Shown here piece by piece: positions 1 to 8,685 of a stretch of 64,000 nucleotides of DNA. Numbering within the stretch: the stretch's first letter is position 1; every line of letters starts with the position of its first letter. The stretch comes from Belliella pelovolcani (lineage in GTDB: Bacteria; Bacteroidota; Bacteroidia; Cytophagales; Cyclobacteriaceae): the NCBI RefSeq assembly GCF_900156785.1, contig NZ_FTOP01000001.1, forward strand, positions 389,938 through 453,937, written 5' to 3'. The notes below the pieces were generated by a model. It had not been told where the DNA came from. It saw only the letters and a list, made by a program, of their open reading frames with translations, and did no database searches. A program made the translations under genes and the position numbers.

Positions 1-870
1 TGACACATTAGAATCTCCTACTTTTTTGATATTACCACCAATTAGAGAAGGTAAAGGACTAAATATCCCTCCAATATCTTCCGAATTTTTTCTCATAATC
101 TCCCAGAAATCAAAAGCATTTCTATCAATAGCATATTGCTTCACCAAAATACTATACCTAGCGGATAGCTTCTCTGATAGATTTGGAATGAGATTGATCT
201 CTTTATCACTTATCAAATCTCCATTAAATCTACGTGAATTTTCTATTGCAATGCGCTGGATTCTACTGTCATTCCAGCAGCGTGATACATCAGTCTCAGG
301 AGTCACCTCTTCGATCCTTCGCGTCTCTCGGTCATATCTGTAAAATGTTCCTATTGCTGACCGAAAAATCCAATCTTCTTCATACTGCCACAAGAAGTAC
401 TGTGCCTCAGCTGTCCCTTGGGTATTGACTCTGATGCTGACTCCCGAATCCCCTTTGCTCCAAGTTACTTCGTCGAGCTCAGGTGTACTGATGGGGGTTA
501 GTAACTCAGATTCATAGGTCTCATTATTTCGCAATCGGATATTAAGTCTATACTCCTGATTAACAGGAAGTATTTCTGAAATGGAATAAACACCAGCCTC
601 TAACTCCTGAAAAGACCAAGCGCCAGATTCTGTGCCTATCAAACGCAACACAGCACCCGACTCTATTCTGAATTGTGCTTGATCCAGATTTCCTGTTCTA
701 CTCAGCTTAATGGTAGAAGTGCTACCATCGATAGCGATGTAACCCTCTACTACCAAAAGATTAGTATCCATGGGGTTGACCTCTGGATTAAACTCTTCTC
801 TACAGGCCACCAACAAAAAGGTCGCTAGTAGAAACGTTATAAAAATTGGCTTGCTCCAGTGTATTTTCAT
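1..870 (-). CDS. DUF4249 family outer-membrane lipoprotein (3' end missing)
   Basis: The reading frame is open from an ATG at 870 to the window edge, giving the first 290 residues; the C-terminus lies outside. Residues 1-23 form a lipoprotein signal (basic start, hydrophobic run FITFLLATFLLVA, then Cys23). A beta-rich segment follows, opening with LLVVEGYIAIDG and then a transthyretin-like stretch, which is the pattern I know from DUF4249. Family members are nearly always encoded just after a TonB-dependent receptor and are thought to be its surface partner; the substrate is unknown. The start codon shares one base with the stop of the upstream receptor gene (TGATG), so translation is probably coupled. 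Family call is from memory of the sequence pattern. Confidence 0.8.
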   Translation of the reverse strand, partial: MKIHWSKPIFITFLLATFLLVACREEFNPEVNPMDTNLLVVEGYIAIDGSTSTIKLSRTGNLDQAQFRIESGAVLRLIGTESGAWSFQELEAGVYSISEILPVNQEYRLNIRLRNNETYESELLTPISTPELDEVTWSKGDSGVSIRVNTQGTAEAQYFLWQYEEDWIFRSAIGTFYRYDRETRRIEEVTPETDVSRCWNDSRIQRIAIENSRRFNGDLISDKEINLIPNLSEKLSARYSILVKQYAIDRNAFDFWEIMRKNSEDIGGIFSPLPSLIGGNIKKVGDSNVS

Positions 871-3611
871 CAGATTCTGAAATTGTAGGTAATAAATGGA
901 ATAGGTCTCGCAAATATGGATAATTGGTATCCTTGCAGCACGCCATTGACAGGCGTGAAGAATACGGAGTAGGGGTTTTGCCTACCTAATACATTGTACA
1001 CTCCCAAAGACCAAGAGGAGTGTGCCAGTTTTCGAACTTTATGATTTCCTTCTAAATTGATAGAAAAATCCATTCTGAAATAATCGGGAATCCTGTATGC
1101 ATTTCTTTCAGAGAAAAATATGCGTTCAGAGCCAGCATATTCAAACTTAGCCACAGGTAAGGTGATTGGTCTTCCTGTATTGTAATTGAAGTTCAATGAA
1201 GTACTGACACGCTTGCTAAGCTCGTAATTCCCCATCACTGTCACGTTGTGTGGTTGATCAAAATTATTGGGGTACCAGTCTCCATTGTTTATTTTTTCAG
1301 CTTGCTCGTCAGCTGCAGTTCTGAGTAATGACCTTGCATAGAAATAACTGATCCAACCATTTAGCTTCCCACTATTTTTTCTCAGCATCAACTCCATCCC
1401 GTAGGACCTTCCTTCTGTCCTTAGAATCTCCTGTTCGACTTGATCATTGAGCAAAAGCGTCGCTCCAGACCTATAGTCGAGTAGATTTTTCATATTCCTA
1501 TGATAGACTTCTGCCGAAAATTCATAAGTATCTCTCTTGAAATTTTTATAATAACCTAAAGAAAGCTGATCCCCCCATTGAGGAGCTATGTTATTATCTG
1601 ATAGCTTCCAAGTATCTGTGGGTGCTATCGCGGCATTATTTGTCAACAAATGAATAAATTGTCTATTGGTATTGTAGCCAAACTTGATGGAAGCAGTATT
1701 GTCCAGTAAATATCTTGCTCCTAGCCTAAATTCTGGTCCCTGATAACTTTGAATTACCTCGCCTGATGCAAAACGCTCCTCTCTCAAAAAAGTATTTTCC
1801 GAAGGAGATTCACCTGCTTGATAAAATCTCGCGGTACTTGGACCAAGATAATTATACAAGGCATACCTCAATCCTAAGCTAAGGTTTAATTTGTCATTGA
1901 TCTCTATATCGTCAGACACATAAATCGCAGATTCCAACGCTCGCTCAGGATTAACCTTCCTAGCCAATATCCCTGACTCATTCCCAAATGGATCTAGTTG
2001 ACCTGCATTGAGGTTGTATTCTTGTGAGCTGAGTCCATAGGTGAATTTATGTCTGAATCCCACCTCTTGCTTGAAGTTAAGTCGAACAAACTTCTGTCTA
2101 ATTCTATATCCAAGATTATATGCCGTGCTAGGTGTATCCCTTCCCTCAATACCAAAATTATACTCGTCTTGCCCAACAACCAGCTCAGACTCTAATCTTT
2201 CATTGATAAAATAAGTCCAAGAACCATTATAATTCAAATTCTCATAGCCAAACAAAGTATCTGCATCAAATTGAAAACTATCCTTGCTTGCATATACATT
2301 GAGTCTCAGCGCATGCTTATTGGTCAGTTGGTGAGCAAGGTTGAAGTTAAAATCATAGAAATTGGCTCTGCCATTACTGAAAGATGTATTCTCCTCTAGC
2401 AAATTGAGCAACCAATCTGAATAAGTCGAGCGGAGTCCTGATGCCAAAGTTGTCTTCTTCCCAATTGGTCCATCTACACTTAGTCTTCCTGTAAGCAGAC
2501 CAATTCCTCCATTTACTTTAATTTTTTCAGCATTTCCATAACTGCCATTGACATCCAATACCGAGGAAAGTCTGCCTCCATATTGGGCAGGAACTCCTGC
2601 CTTGTACAATTCTACACCATTCACTAAGTCTGCATTGAAAGCAGAGAATAAACCAAACAAGTGAGAAGGATTATAAACTGTTGCATGGTTATAAAGAATC
2701 AAGTTTTGGTCAGCAGCACCACCACGGACATTGAAGCCTACACTAGCCTCCCCAACAGTCTGTACTCCTGGAAGCGAGAGCACACCACGAATGACGTCTA
2801 CTTCTCCAAGTGCAGCTGGTATTTTTTTGATAGAGGACATGTCCAGCTTCTGCACACCCATTTCAGTTCTACCTATGTTATTATTCTTTTCAGCTAAAAG
2901 CAGGAATTCATCCATGCTGATGATATTTTCTTCTATCATCAAGTCCAACTGTCCATCTGCATTTAGCTGAACTTGTCTTTGCTCTACAAAACCACCTAAA
3001 TTTTGAACAAAGAGTGTATGTCTTCCAATTGGTAAAGTGATATTAAAATTACCATTTGAATCAGTCACGGTACTGATGGTTTTGCTTTGTTCATAAATCA
3101 CTGCTCCTGGCACTGGGTTTCCAGTGTCATAGCCCACTACTTTCCCTTTGAGGGTAGCAGTACCAGTATTACTTTTTGCATCGCCGATGACATAGAGTTT
3201 ATTCTTGGAGAAAGTCCTATCCCCATCACTAAGCCCAGCAGCTGTACCTTGTTGGGAATTTTCTAGAAAAAAAGTAGGGCTTAGCCTCAGGGTCAAATTT
3301 CTCCCTTTTGTGATAAAGACCCTATCACGTTCATCAATTGAGTATTTGAAATCTGTCTTTTCAAAAATCGCAAACAAGACGTCTCGAAGGTTACTATTTT
3401 CCAATGAAAGATTGACTCTAATGTCAGTAAGCTCCTCGGCGTCAAAATAAAATTGATAAGGCGTACTAGCCGATACAGTCTCGGCAAACTCCGTAAAACT
3501 TTTGCCTACAAATATCCCAGAGATCGTCCGCCCAGTATTGGAACTTTGTTGCGCTACTGAGGCCGATGATAAGCCTGTTAATAGGGCTAAGAAGAAAAAT
3601 ATCCTATTCAT
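870..3611 (-). CDS. TonB-dependent receptor with STN and carboxypeptidase-regulatory-like N-terminal domains
   Basis: Large outer-membrane transporter of about 913 residues. The chosen start is the ATG at 3611, whose product opens MNRIFFFLALLTGLSSASVAQ, a clean signal peptide; an ATG ten codons upstream would put charged residues in front of it. In order: signal peptide, STN domain (about residues 20-105, ending in the strand DRVFITKG), a carboxypeptidase-regulatory beta-sandwich (about 155-235), a plug (GVQTVGEASVGFNVRGG), and a 22-strand barrel ending in an aromatic-basic terminus (YNFRI). An STN domain usually means signalling to a FecR/ECF-sigma pair, but neither gene is adjacent. The start overlaps the stop of the preceding gene by 8 bases, and the stop overlaps the DUF4249 start by 1 base. 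Substrate unknown. Confidence 0.88.
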   Translation of the reverse strand: MNRIFFFLALLTGLSSASVAQQSSNTGRTISGIFVGKSFTEFAETVSASTPYQFYFDAEELTDIRVNLSLENSNLRDVLFAIFEKTDFKYSIDERDRVFITKGRNLTLRLSPTFFLENSQQGTAAGLSDGDRTFSKNKLYVIGDAKSNTGTATLKGKVVGYDTGNPVPGAVIYEQSKTISTVTDSNGNFNITLPIGRHTLFVQNLGGFVEQRQVQLNADGQLDLMIEENIISMDEFLLLAEKNNNIGRTEMGVQKLDMSSIKKIPAALGEVDVIRGVLSLPGVQTVGEASVGFNVRGGAADQNLILYNHATVYNPSHLFGLFSAFNADLVNGVELYKAGVPAQYGGRLSSVLDVNGSYGNAEKIKVNGGIGLLTGRLSVDGPIGKKTTLASGLRSTYSDWLLNLLEENTSFSNGRANFYDFNFNLAHQLTNKHALRLNVYASKDSFQFDADTLFGYENLNYNGSWTYFINERLESELVVGQDEYNFGIEGRDTPSTAYNLGYRIRQKFVRLNFKQEVGFRHKFTYGLSSQEYNLNAGQLDPFGNESGILARKVNPERALESAIYVSDDIEINDKLNLSLGLRYALYNYLGPSTARFYQAGESPSENTFLREERFASGEVIQSYQGPEFRLGARYLLDNTASIKFGYNTNRQFIHLLTNNAAIAPTDTWKLSDNNIAPQWGDQLSLGYYKNFKRDTYEFSAEVYHRNMKNLLDYRSGATLLLNDQVEQEILRTEGRSYGMELMLRKNSGKLNGWISYFYARSLLRTAADEQAEKINNGDWYPNNFDQPHNVTVMGNYELSKRVSTSLNFNYNTGRPITLPVAKFEYAGSERIFFSERNAYRIPDYFRMDFSINLEGNHKVRKLAHSSWSLGVYNVLGRQNPYSVFFTPVNGVLQGYQLSIFARPIPFITYNFRI

Positions 3612-4323
3612 TTCGAAGTGTTTTTTGGTAGGCTTGTACAATAGCGGTTTGATAAGCCCTACGATCTAGTCTGTATTTTAAGCCTTTTTCTTTAATGACC
3701 TCTCTAGCCAACTTTTTCTCCATTCCAAGAATTCGAATCGCACTTTGTTTTGTTTTTAGGGGGTTTAGTTCTCCTCCATGAAAAAGCAATAAGCTTTCAG
3801 ATTGGTCAAACCTGGTGTTTCGCTCTAGCTCCTTAATTTCCCTTTGAAGGGATTTTTGGTGATAAGCATATAGACCATCCTCCACAATTTCCTCCAAAAA
3901 TATATCAGCATAGTCTCCTGCTACAACCTTGGTACTTCCTTTGACAAATTTGACATCTCCGAAATCACTGTGGATTATAAATTCACTTATTCTGTTTGAT
4001 TGGAGAATGACCTTTTTGGCATGAATGGGATTCAGTGCTATCAAGTTCTGACTGACCAAATCATAGAGCAATGGAATGTCTTTGTAGACTATACCATTAA
4101 ACACAATATCAGCATAGTTATAGGCCGTACTTTGAAAGAAAGCGTGACCAATATAAGCACTGGGATATTCTACATATTCTCCACCATTGAACACCTCAGG
4201 AGTCATGGAGATTTTTTCTCTGTAAAGTGCTTCAGGACCTATTTCCTGCCCCTGATTAGTAGCAATGAACGCAATAAAAAAAGCTAAGCTAAACAAGGGT
4301 TTAAGAAGAACAATATTTTTCAT
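3604..4323 (-). CDS. Secreted protein of unknown function, first gene of a TonB-receptor operon
   Basis: I do not recognise this 239-residue protein. It has an N-terminal signal peptide (MKNIVLLKPLFSLAFFIAFIA then NQGQ), so it is periplasmic or outer-membrane associated. The middle looks beta-rich (VEYPSAYIGHAFFQST, ISEFIIHSDFGDVKFVKG). The last 80 residues are charged and probably helical (REIKELERNTRFDQSESLL; EKKLAREVIKEKGLKYRLDRR). It is not FecR-like: there is no N-terminal cytoplasmic anti-sigma segment and no central transmembrane helix. Its stop overlaps the TonB receptor start by 8 bases (ATGAATAG), so the two are very likely translationally coupled and work in the same uptake or sensing process. 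A role as partner of the receptor's STN domain is only a guess. Confidence 0.7.
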   Translation of the reverse strand: MKNIVLLKPLFSLAFFIAFIATNQGQEIGPEALYREKISMTPEVFNGGEYVEYPSAYIGHAFFQSTAYNYADIVFNGIVYKDIPLLYDLVSQNLIALNPIHAKKVILQSNRISEFIIHSDFGDVKFVKGSTKVVAGDYADIFLEEIVEDGLYAYHQKSLQREIKELERNTRFDQSESLLLFHGGELNPLKTKQSAIRILGMEKKLAREVIKEKGLKYRLDRRAYQTAIVQAYQKTLRNE

Positions 4324-4557
4324 GTGCTGGTAATGAAATAATTTCCTTGCAAGCTACAAAGATTCTCCTTGTCAATTAATTTCAAAATCTTAAATAGTCT
4401 TTGAATTTTACAATTGGTGAAAAATGGCTCTGAAAATCTGAAAAAAGGGAATAATCGGCTTTGATTTATGATGAATATTGGAGCATTTTCAAAATAGACT
4501 TAGCATTTTCACATCCTATGGTTTAATTTGTACTTTTTAAACCTAAAGTGATTAGCA

Positions 4558-6651
4558 TTGTCTGGATTCTTTGATACCAAAATCGAATACTTGAAGGGAA
4601 TGGGGCCACAAAAAGCGGCCTTATTTAATAAAGAGCTCAATATTTTCACTTTTGGTGAGCTGATTCAGCATTACCCTTTTCGCTACGAAGACCGAACCAA
4701 ATTTTTTAAAATCAAGGACCTCCATGAAGACCTTGAGCATGTACAAGTCATCGCTAGAATTCGAAGTGTAGAGACCATAGGAGAAGGACGAAGAAAAAGA
4801 CTTATTGCCCATATCTTTGATGATACGGGTGAGATGGAACTCACTTGGTTCAAAGGTATCCAATGGGTGATCAAAAAGCTCGTGCCTGGTGCAGCATTTG
4901 TGTTCTTTGGCAAGCCTGCAAAATATGGAAGAAAATTTAGCATAGCTCATCCAGAGATGGACGTACTCACTGCTGCACAGGAGGAGCGCAGTTTCTTTCA
5001 ACCTGTCTATCCTACTACTGAAAAACTTAGGGCCAAATTCTTAGACTCTAAGGGAATCTCGAGAATCATGGAAGGTCTGATAGCTACTGCCTATCCGCAG
5101 ATTCAAGAAACCCTGCCTACTGGAGTGCTTCAGCGTTTTAATTTGATCCCAAAGCGGGATGCACTCAGACAAATCCATTTCCCGGAAAATCCAGAAATCC
5201 TCAAAAGAGCGAGGTATAGGTTGAAGTTTGAGGAGTTCTTCTACGTTCAGCTAAGGTTACTCAAACTTAAGCTGACACGTACCGAAAAGTCTCAGGGACA
5301 GATTCTGAATCAAACAGAATTGGTCACAAAGTTTTATAAGGAGCATTTACCATTTGAATTGACAGAAGCTCAGAAAAGGGTAATTAGGGAGTCTTTTGCT
5401 GATATGAAATCTGGTAAGCAAATGAACCGTCTCATTCAAGGCGATGTGGGGAGTGGCAAAACCATGGTCGCTTTTATTTGTATACTGATCGCAATCAGCT
5501 CTGGTGCACAAGCCTGCTTGATGGCCCCTACAGAGATACTGGCCAATCAACATTATGAAGGGCTGAGGGAATATGCGGATATGATGGGTCTAAATATCGC
5601 CTTGCTGACAGGTTCGACCAAAAAGTCAGTCCGCAAAGTGATCCATGAAATGCTACTTTCTGGAAATCTACACATCATCATTGGAACCCATGCCTTGTTA
5701 GAAGATATCGTTCAATTTAAGAATCTTGGCTTGGCGATAGTAGATGAGCAGCACAGATTTGGTGTCGCGCAGCGGGCTAAATTATGGGCTAAAAATGAAA
5801 AATTCCTTCCTCATGTACTGGTCATGACAGCTACACCTATCCCTCGTACTTTGGCGATGACCTTGTATGGAGACTTGGACATCTCAGTGATTGACGAAAT
5901 GCCCTTGGGTAGAAAACCCATTCAGACAGTTCACAGGTATGATAAAGATCGCTTGAAGGTTTTTGGATTTATGCGCAAGCAGATCGAATTGGGAAGACAG
6001 ATATATCTCGTGTATCCATTGATCGAGGAGTCCGAAACTTTGGATCTAAAGAACCTAATGGATGGCTATGAAAGTATCTGTCGGGCATTTCCTGAATATC
6101 CGATCAGCATTGTACATGGCAATATGAAAGCTGCCGATAAAGACTTCGAGATGCAGCGCTTTGTCAAGGGAGAAACCAAAATCATGGTAGCTACTACAGT
6201 GATCGAAGTAGGCGTGAATGTGCCCAATGCTTCTGTGATGGTGGTAGAAAATGCCGAGCGATTTGGACTTTCTCAGCTACATCAGTTGAGAGGAAGGGTA
6301 GGAAGAGGTGCAGATCAGTCTTATTGTATTCTGATGAGTAAATACGAACTTTCCAAAGACAGTCGCATTCGATTGGATACCATGGTCAGGACCAATAATG
6401 GCTTCGAAATTGCCGATGTGGACTTGAAGCTCCGTGGACCGGGTGACTTGATGGGTACGCAGCAAAGTGGAGTGGCAGACTTATTAATCGCTGACTTGAG
6501 CAAAGATGCACCAATATTGACACTTGCAAGAGACGCTGCACAAGAACTCCTCCAATCCGACCCCGATCTTTCTCAACCTGAAAATGCCCTAGTTCTAAGA
6601 CAAATTCGAGATCAGAAGAAACACGAGATCAATTGGAGTAGGATTAGTTAG
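4558..6651 (+). CDS. recG: ATP-dependent DNA helicase RecG
   Basis: Branch-migrating helicase that remodels stalled forks and Holliday junctions. The 697-residue protein has the full RecG layout: an N-terminal wedge/OB domain (about 1-250, GMGPQKAALF near the start, OB fold around 60-135), Walker A GDVGSGKT at 295-302, motif II DEQH at 396-399, motif III TATPIPRT at 424-431, and a helicase C domain with VIEVGVNVPNA and QLRGRVGRG. The C-terminus contains the RecG feature LRGPGDLMGTQQSG. The start is a TTG at 4558; the product then begins MSGFFDTKIEYLKG, which matches the usual Bacteroidetes N-terminus, and no in-frame ATG lies nearby upstream. It stands alone, divergent from the TonB-receptor operon. 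Confidence 0.96.
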   Translation: MSGFFDTKIEYLKGMGPQKAALFNKELNIFTFGELIQHYPFRYEDRTKFFKIKDLHEDLEHVQVIARIRSVETIGEGRRKRLIAHIFDDTGEMELTWFKGIQWVIKKLVPGAAFVFFGKPAKYGRKFSIAHPEMDVLTAAQEERSFFQPVYPTTEKLRAKFLDSKGISRIMEGLIATAYPQIQETLPTGVLQRFNLIPKRDALRQIHFPENPEILKRARYRLKFEEFFYVQLRLLKLKLTRTEKSQGQILNQTELVTKFYKEHLPFELTEAQKRVIRESFADMKSGKQMNRLIQGDVGSGKTMVAFICILIAISSGAQACLMAPTEILANQHYEGLREYADMMGLNIALLTGSTKKSVRKVIHEMLLSGNLHIIIGTHALLEDIVQFKNLGLAIVDEQHRFGVAQRAKLWAKNEKFLPHVLVMTATPIPRTLAMTLYGDLDISVIDEMPLGRKPIQTVHRYDKDRLKVFGFMRKQIELGRQIYLVYPLIEESETLDLKNLMDGYESICRAFPEYPISIVHGNMKAADKDFEMQRFVKGETKIMVATTVIEVGVNVPNASVMVVENAERFGLSQLHQLRGRVGRGADQSYCILMSKYELSKDSRIRLDTMVRTNNGFEIADVDLKLRGPGDLMGTQQSGVADLLIADLSKDAPILTLARDAAQELLQSDPDLSQPENALVLRQIRDQKKHEINWSRIS

Positions 6652-6849
6652 GGAGGTTTGGCCTCAGAGGAATGCAGGTGAACAGGGGTTTAGACTACCA
6701 TAGATTTTAAAAATTATTGAGATTTAGACATACCAATTAGGACTAGTGATGTGGAATTCAGTTGGAAGGTTAAAGTAAATTTTGGAATTATACAGAGAAG
6801 TTGGATGATTTATTGTAAAGTACAGTTCCTTCTAAAAGGAAAATTTTTG

Positions 6850-6857
6850 TAAATTTG
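6850..6857 (+). promoter_or_regulatory. Candidate -7 box (TAAATTTG) for the toxin-antitoxin pair
   Basis: The octamer fits the Bacteroidetes -7 consensus TAnnTTTG and lies 21 bases before the antitoxin ATG at 6879. No good TTG -33 element sits at the usual distance, so this is a weak call. Confidence 0.3.
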
Positions 6858-6878
6858 ATAGGGTGTAAATATTTAATT

Positions 6879-7118
6879 ATGAAAGCGATTGATTTAAAGT
6901 TAGTAGATAGTTATTTCAAGTTGTTAAACGGATTAAGTCCTGATAATAAATTGGAGTTGATATCGAGGCTTTCTAAGTCTTTAAAGTCAGAGGAGAAGAA
7001 AGAAAAAGTTTCTTGGAAAAGTCTATTTGGGGCTTTGAAGCTTGATCAACCAATTGATGAATTTTTGACAGAATTGAAAGATGACAGAAAATTCATACGA
7101 AAACAAATTGACATTTGA
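6879..7118 (+). CDS. VapB-like antitoxin
   Basis: A 79-residue basic/acidic helical protein starting MKAIDLKLVDSYFKLLNGL. An upstream in-frame ATG at 6855 is rejected because it lies on the probable -7 box. The N-terminal half (about 1-45: LSPDNKLELISRLSKSLKSEE) resembles short antitoxins of VapB or related type that pair with PIN toxins. The second half (FGALKLDQPIDEFLTELKDDR) has the W..LFGAL..D..I.EF...L pattern typical of the toxin-binding tail. The stop codon overlaps the TTG start of the PIN-domain gene by 3 bases, so the pair is coupled. By analogy it should neutralise the toxin and repress its own promoter. Confidence 0.75.
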   Translation: MKAIDLKLVDSYFKLLNGLSPDNKLELISRLSKSLKSEEKKEKVSWKSLFGALKLDQPIDEFLTELKDDRKFIRKQIDI

Positions 7119-7513
7119 AAAAGTATCTATTAGACACGAATATTTGCGCCTATTTTTTGAATGGGAAATTCGATCTTGAAAGTAAAATCGAAGAAATTGG
7201 GATTGAAAGATGTTTTGTTTCAGAAATCACGATCGCTGAATTAAAATACGGAGTTGCAAAAAGTACTTTTAAAGAAAAAAATAAGAAGACTCTTGAGCTT
7301 TTTCTAACAATGTTTAATATACTTCCCATTTTTCCCGCTCTTGATATTTATGCTAAGGAAAAAGCTAGATTAAAAACAAAAGGGAAAATTTTAGATGATT
7401 TTGATCTTTTGATAGGCTCAACAGCAGTGTTTAATGATTTGATTTTGGTAACAAAGAATATTAGTGATTTCGATAGACTTGAAAATATCACTATAGAGGA
7501 TTGGACAGTTTAG
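7115..7513 (+). CDS. PIN-domain ribonuclease toxin (VapC-like)
   Basis: A 132-residue PIN-domain protein, the usual VapC length. The acidic catalytic residues are in place: the first Asp in KKYLLDTNICAYFL, a Glu in ITIAELKYGV, and the aspartates of LDDFDLLIGSTAVFNDLILVTKN. It ends with the typical DFDRLENITIEDW. VapC toxins cleave tRNA or rRNA; the target here cannot be told. The start is TTG at 7115, overlapping the antitoxin stop, with no alternative ATG before the conserved LLDTN. The toxin looks intact. Directly after its stop, in the same frame, lies a second PIN C-terminal fragment (7514-7639). Confidence 0.88.
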   Translation: MKKYLLDTNICAYFLNGKFDLESKIEEIGIERCFVSEITIAELKYGVAKSTFKEKNKKTLELFLTMFNILPIFPALDIYAKEKARLKTKGKILDDFDLLIGSTAVFNDLILVTKNISDFDRLENITIEDWTV

Positions 7514-7639
7514 AAACAATTAGAACTACCAAATTCAGTAATTGCAGCCTCAGCATTCACTCATAAATTACCTTTGTTAACAGGTGATAAAGAATTTGCT
7601 AAGATTTCAGAATTGGATGTTATCCTTTTTGAAATTTGA
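7514..7639 (+). pseudogene. C-terminal remnant of a second PIN-domain toxin
   Basis: Immediately after the VapC-like stop, and in the same frame, 41 codons read KQLELPNSVIAASAFTHKLP and then LLTGDKEFAKISELDVILFEI before a TGA. This is the last third of a PIN domain: the LPNSVIAASAF helix carries the position of the third acidic residue, followed by a strand, TGDKEF and a closing strand. No start codon or N-terminal half is present, and the preceding toxin already has its own complete C-terminus. I read it as the tail of a second, deleted PIN gene, joined here by recombination between related toxin genes or by partial replacement. Confidence 0.7.
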
Positions 7640-7685
7640 GAAATCAACAAAAAAATTCTAGAATTGGTAAATCAATTTTTCCCTT

Positions 7686-8663
7686 TTATTCCAATTTCAA
7701 CTTATATATCGGGTTATCTTCATTCATTGGATTGAAGCCATACATAATACCATTTGCTTCGTCAATAGTGATGAAATTTAAAGGATGATCTAATGCTATG
7801 TTTTCTTTTAACTTCCCACTCCAGTCAAATACCAACAAGTTACATTGACTAGGATTTTCCAATTCAGTGACATTTTTCCCATAATAGACAGCATAGATGT
7901 TTTGATCAGTACTTGCGATGGCGGTGAAGGCAATATTTGTCTGATCTGCATCATATAGCAAGTCCCCAAAGAGTGTTTCGTGAAATTTAGTTTGCTTTCC
8001 ATCAGTGATTAGAAGCTCATCATAATAATTGAAAACTGCTGCATAGCGCTCTTCGCTTGGCTTTTTGGTCAGGTAATTTGATGAAAATGTCAGCTTTCTA
8101 GTATTATCTAGACCTTGGAAATGAGCATTTTTGACTGAAAGCGAAAATGAACTTTTGGCCCCCCTGACCTCCCTAGCCATCTTGGTAAATAGGGTTTGGT
8201 ATCCTCCTGGCTGAAAAATATATTCAGTCTCCGACACTGCTATTATTTCCTCCACAATATCAGATTCAGGAATCAGAAATTGTTCCTGCAATAAGCTCCC
8301 TTCTTCAAGGTCTAAGCTGAAAAGCTTGTTCCGAAACCCATCAAATACATAGACTTGCCCATCATCTCCAATTGACAAAGAAGGATAGCTTGAGAACTCA
8401 TCAGGTCCTTCCCCTAGTTTACCCAAGCTATGAAGTACTTTCCAGTCCTGATCCAGGACCTTGATAAAACCATGGATCCCAAACTCATCTATGATGACCA
8501 TTTTTCCATTACCAGTGGCTTTCATCTGGCTCGGGTTTCTAAGGAAGTCCTCTGATATGATGTTTTCTAAGCTTTTTTCTGTTACAATTTTTGCAATATT
8601 GCTTTCTGAGCAACTTGAAATAAAGAAATATACTATAGAAATTACTAGTTTATATCTATGCAT
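7686..8663 (-). CDS. Six-bladed beta-propeller lipoprotein (BF3164-like)
   Basis: The chosen start at 8663 gives MHRYKLVISIVYFFISSC, a short lipoprotein signal with lipobox ISSC; ATGs at 8675 and 8678 are also possible. About 325 residues. The body has the repeated four-stranded blades of BF3164/TolB-like propellers, including the typical strand GLKHS-like segment LHSLGKLGEGPDEFSSYPSL followed by a blade with VYVFDGFRNKLFSLDLE. Such lipoproteins are abundant in Cytophagales; their function is unknown, and binding or sensing at the cell surface is presumed. It follows another propeller lipoprotein by about 20 bases and probably shares its transcript. Position 14 (Asp) of the family motif GEGPDEF is conserved. 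Confidence 0.78.
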   Translation of the reverse strand: MHRYKLVISIVYFFISSCSESNIAKIVTEKSLENIISEDFLRNPSQMKATGNGKMVIIDEFGIHGFIKVLDQDWKVLHSLGKLGEGPDEFSSYPSLSIGDDGQVYVFDGFRNKLFSLDLEEGSLLQEQFLIPESDIVEEIIAVSETEYIFQPGGYQTLFTKMAREVRGAKSSFSLSVKNAHFQGLDNTRKLTFSSNYLTKKPSEERYAAVFNYYDELLITDGKQTKFHETLFGDLLYDADQTNIAFTAIASTDQNIYAVYYGKNVTELENPSQCNLLVFDWSGKLKENIALDHPLNFITIDEANGIMYGFNPMNEDNPIYKLKLE

Positions 8664-8685
8664 AAAATACGACATCATTAAATTC

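Noticed and set aside
3604..4323. FecR-type anti-sigma factor upstream of the STN receptor
   Set aside because: It has an N-terminal signal peptide and no cytoplasmic anti-sigma segment or central transmembrane helix.
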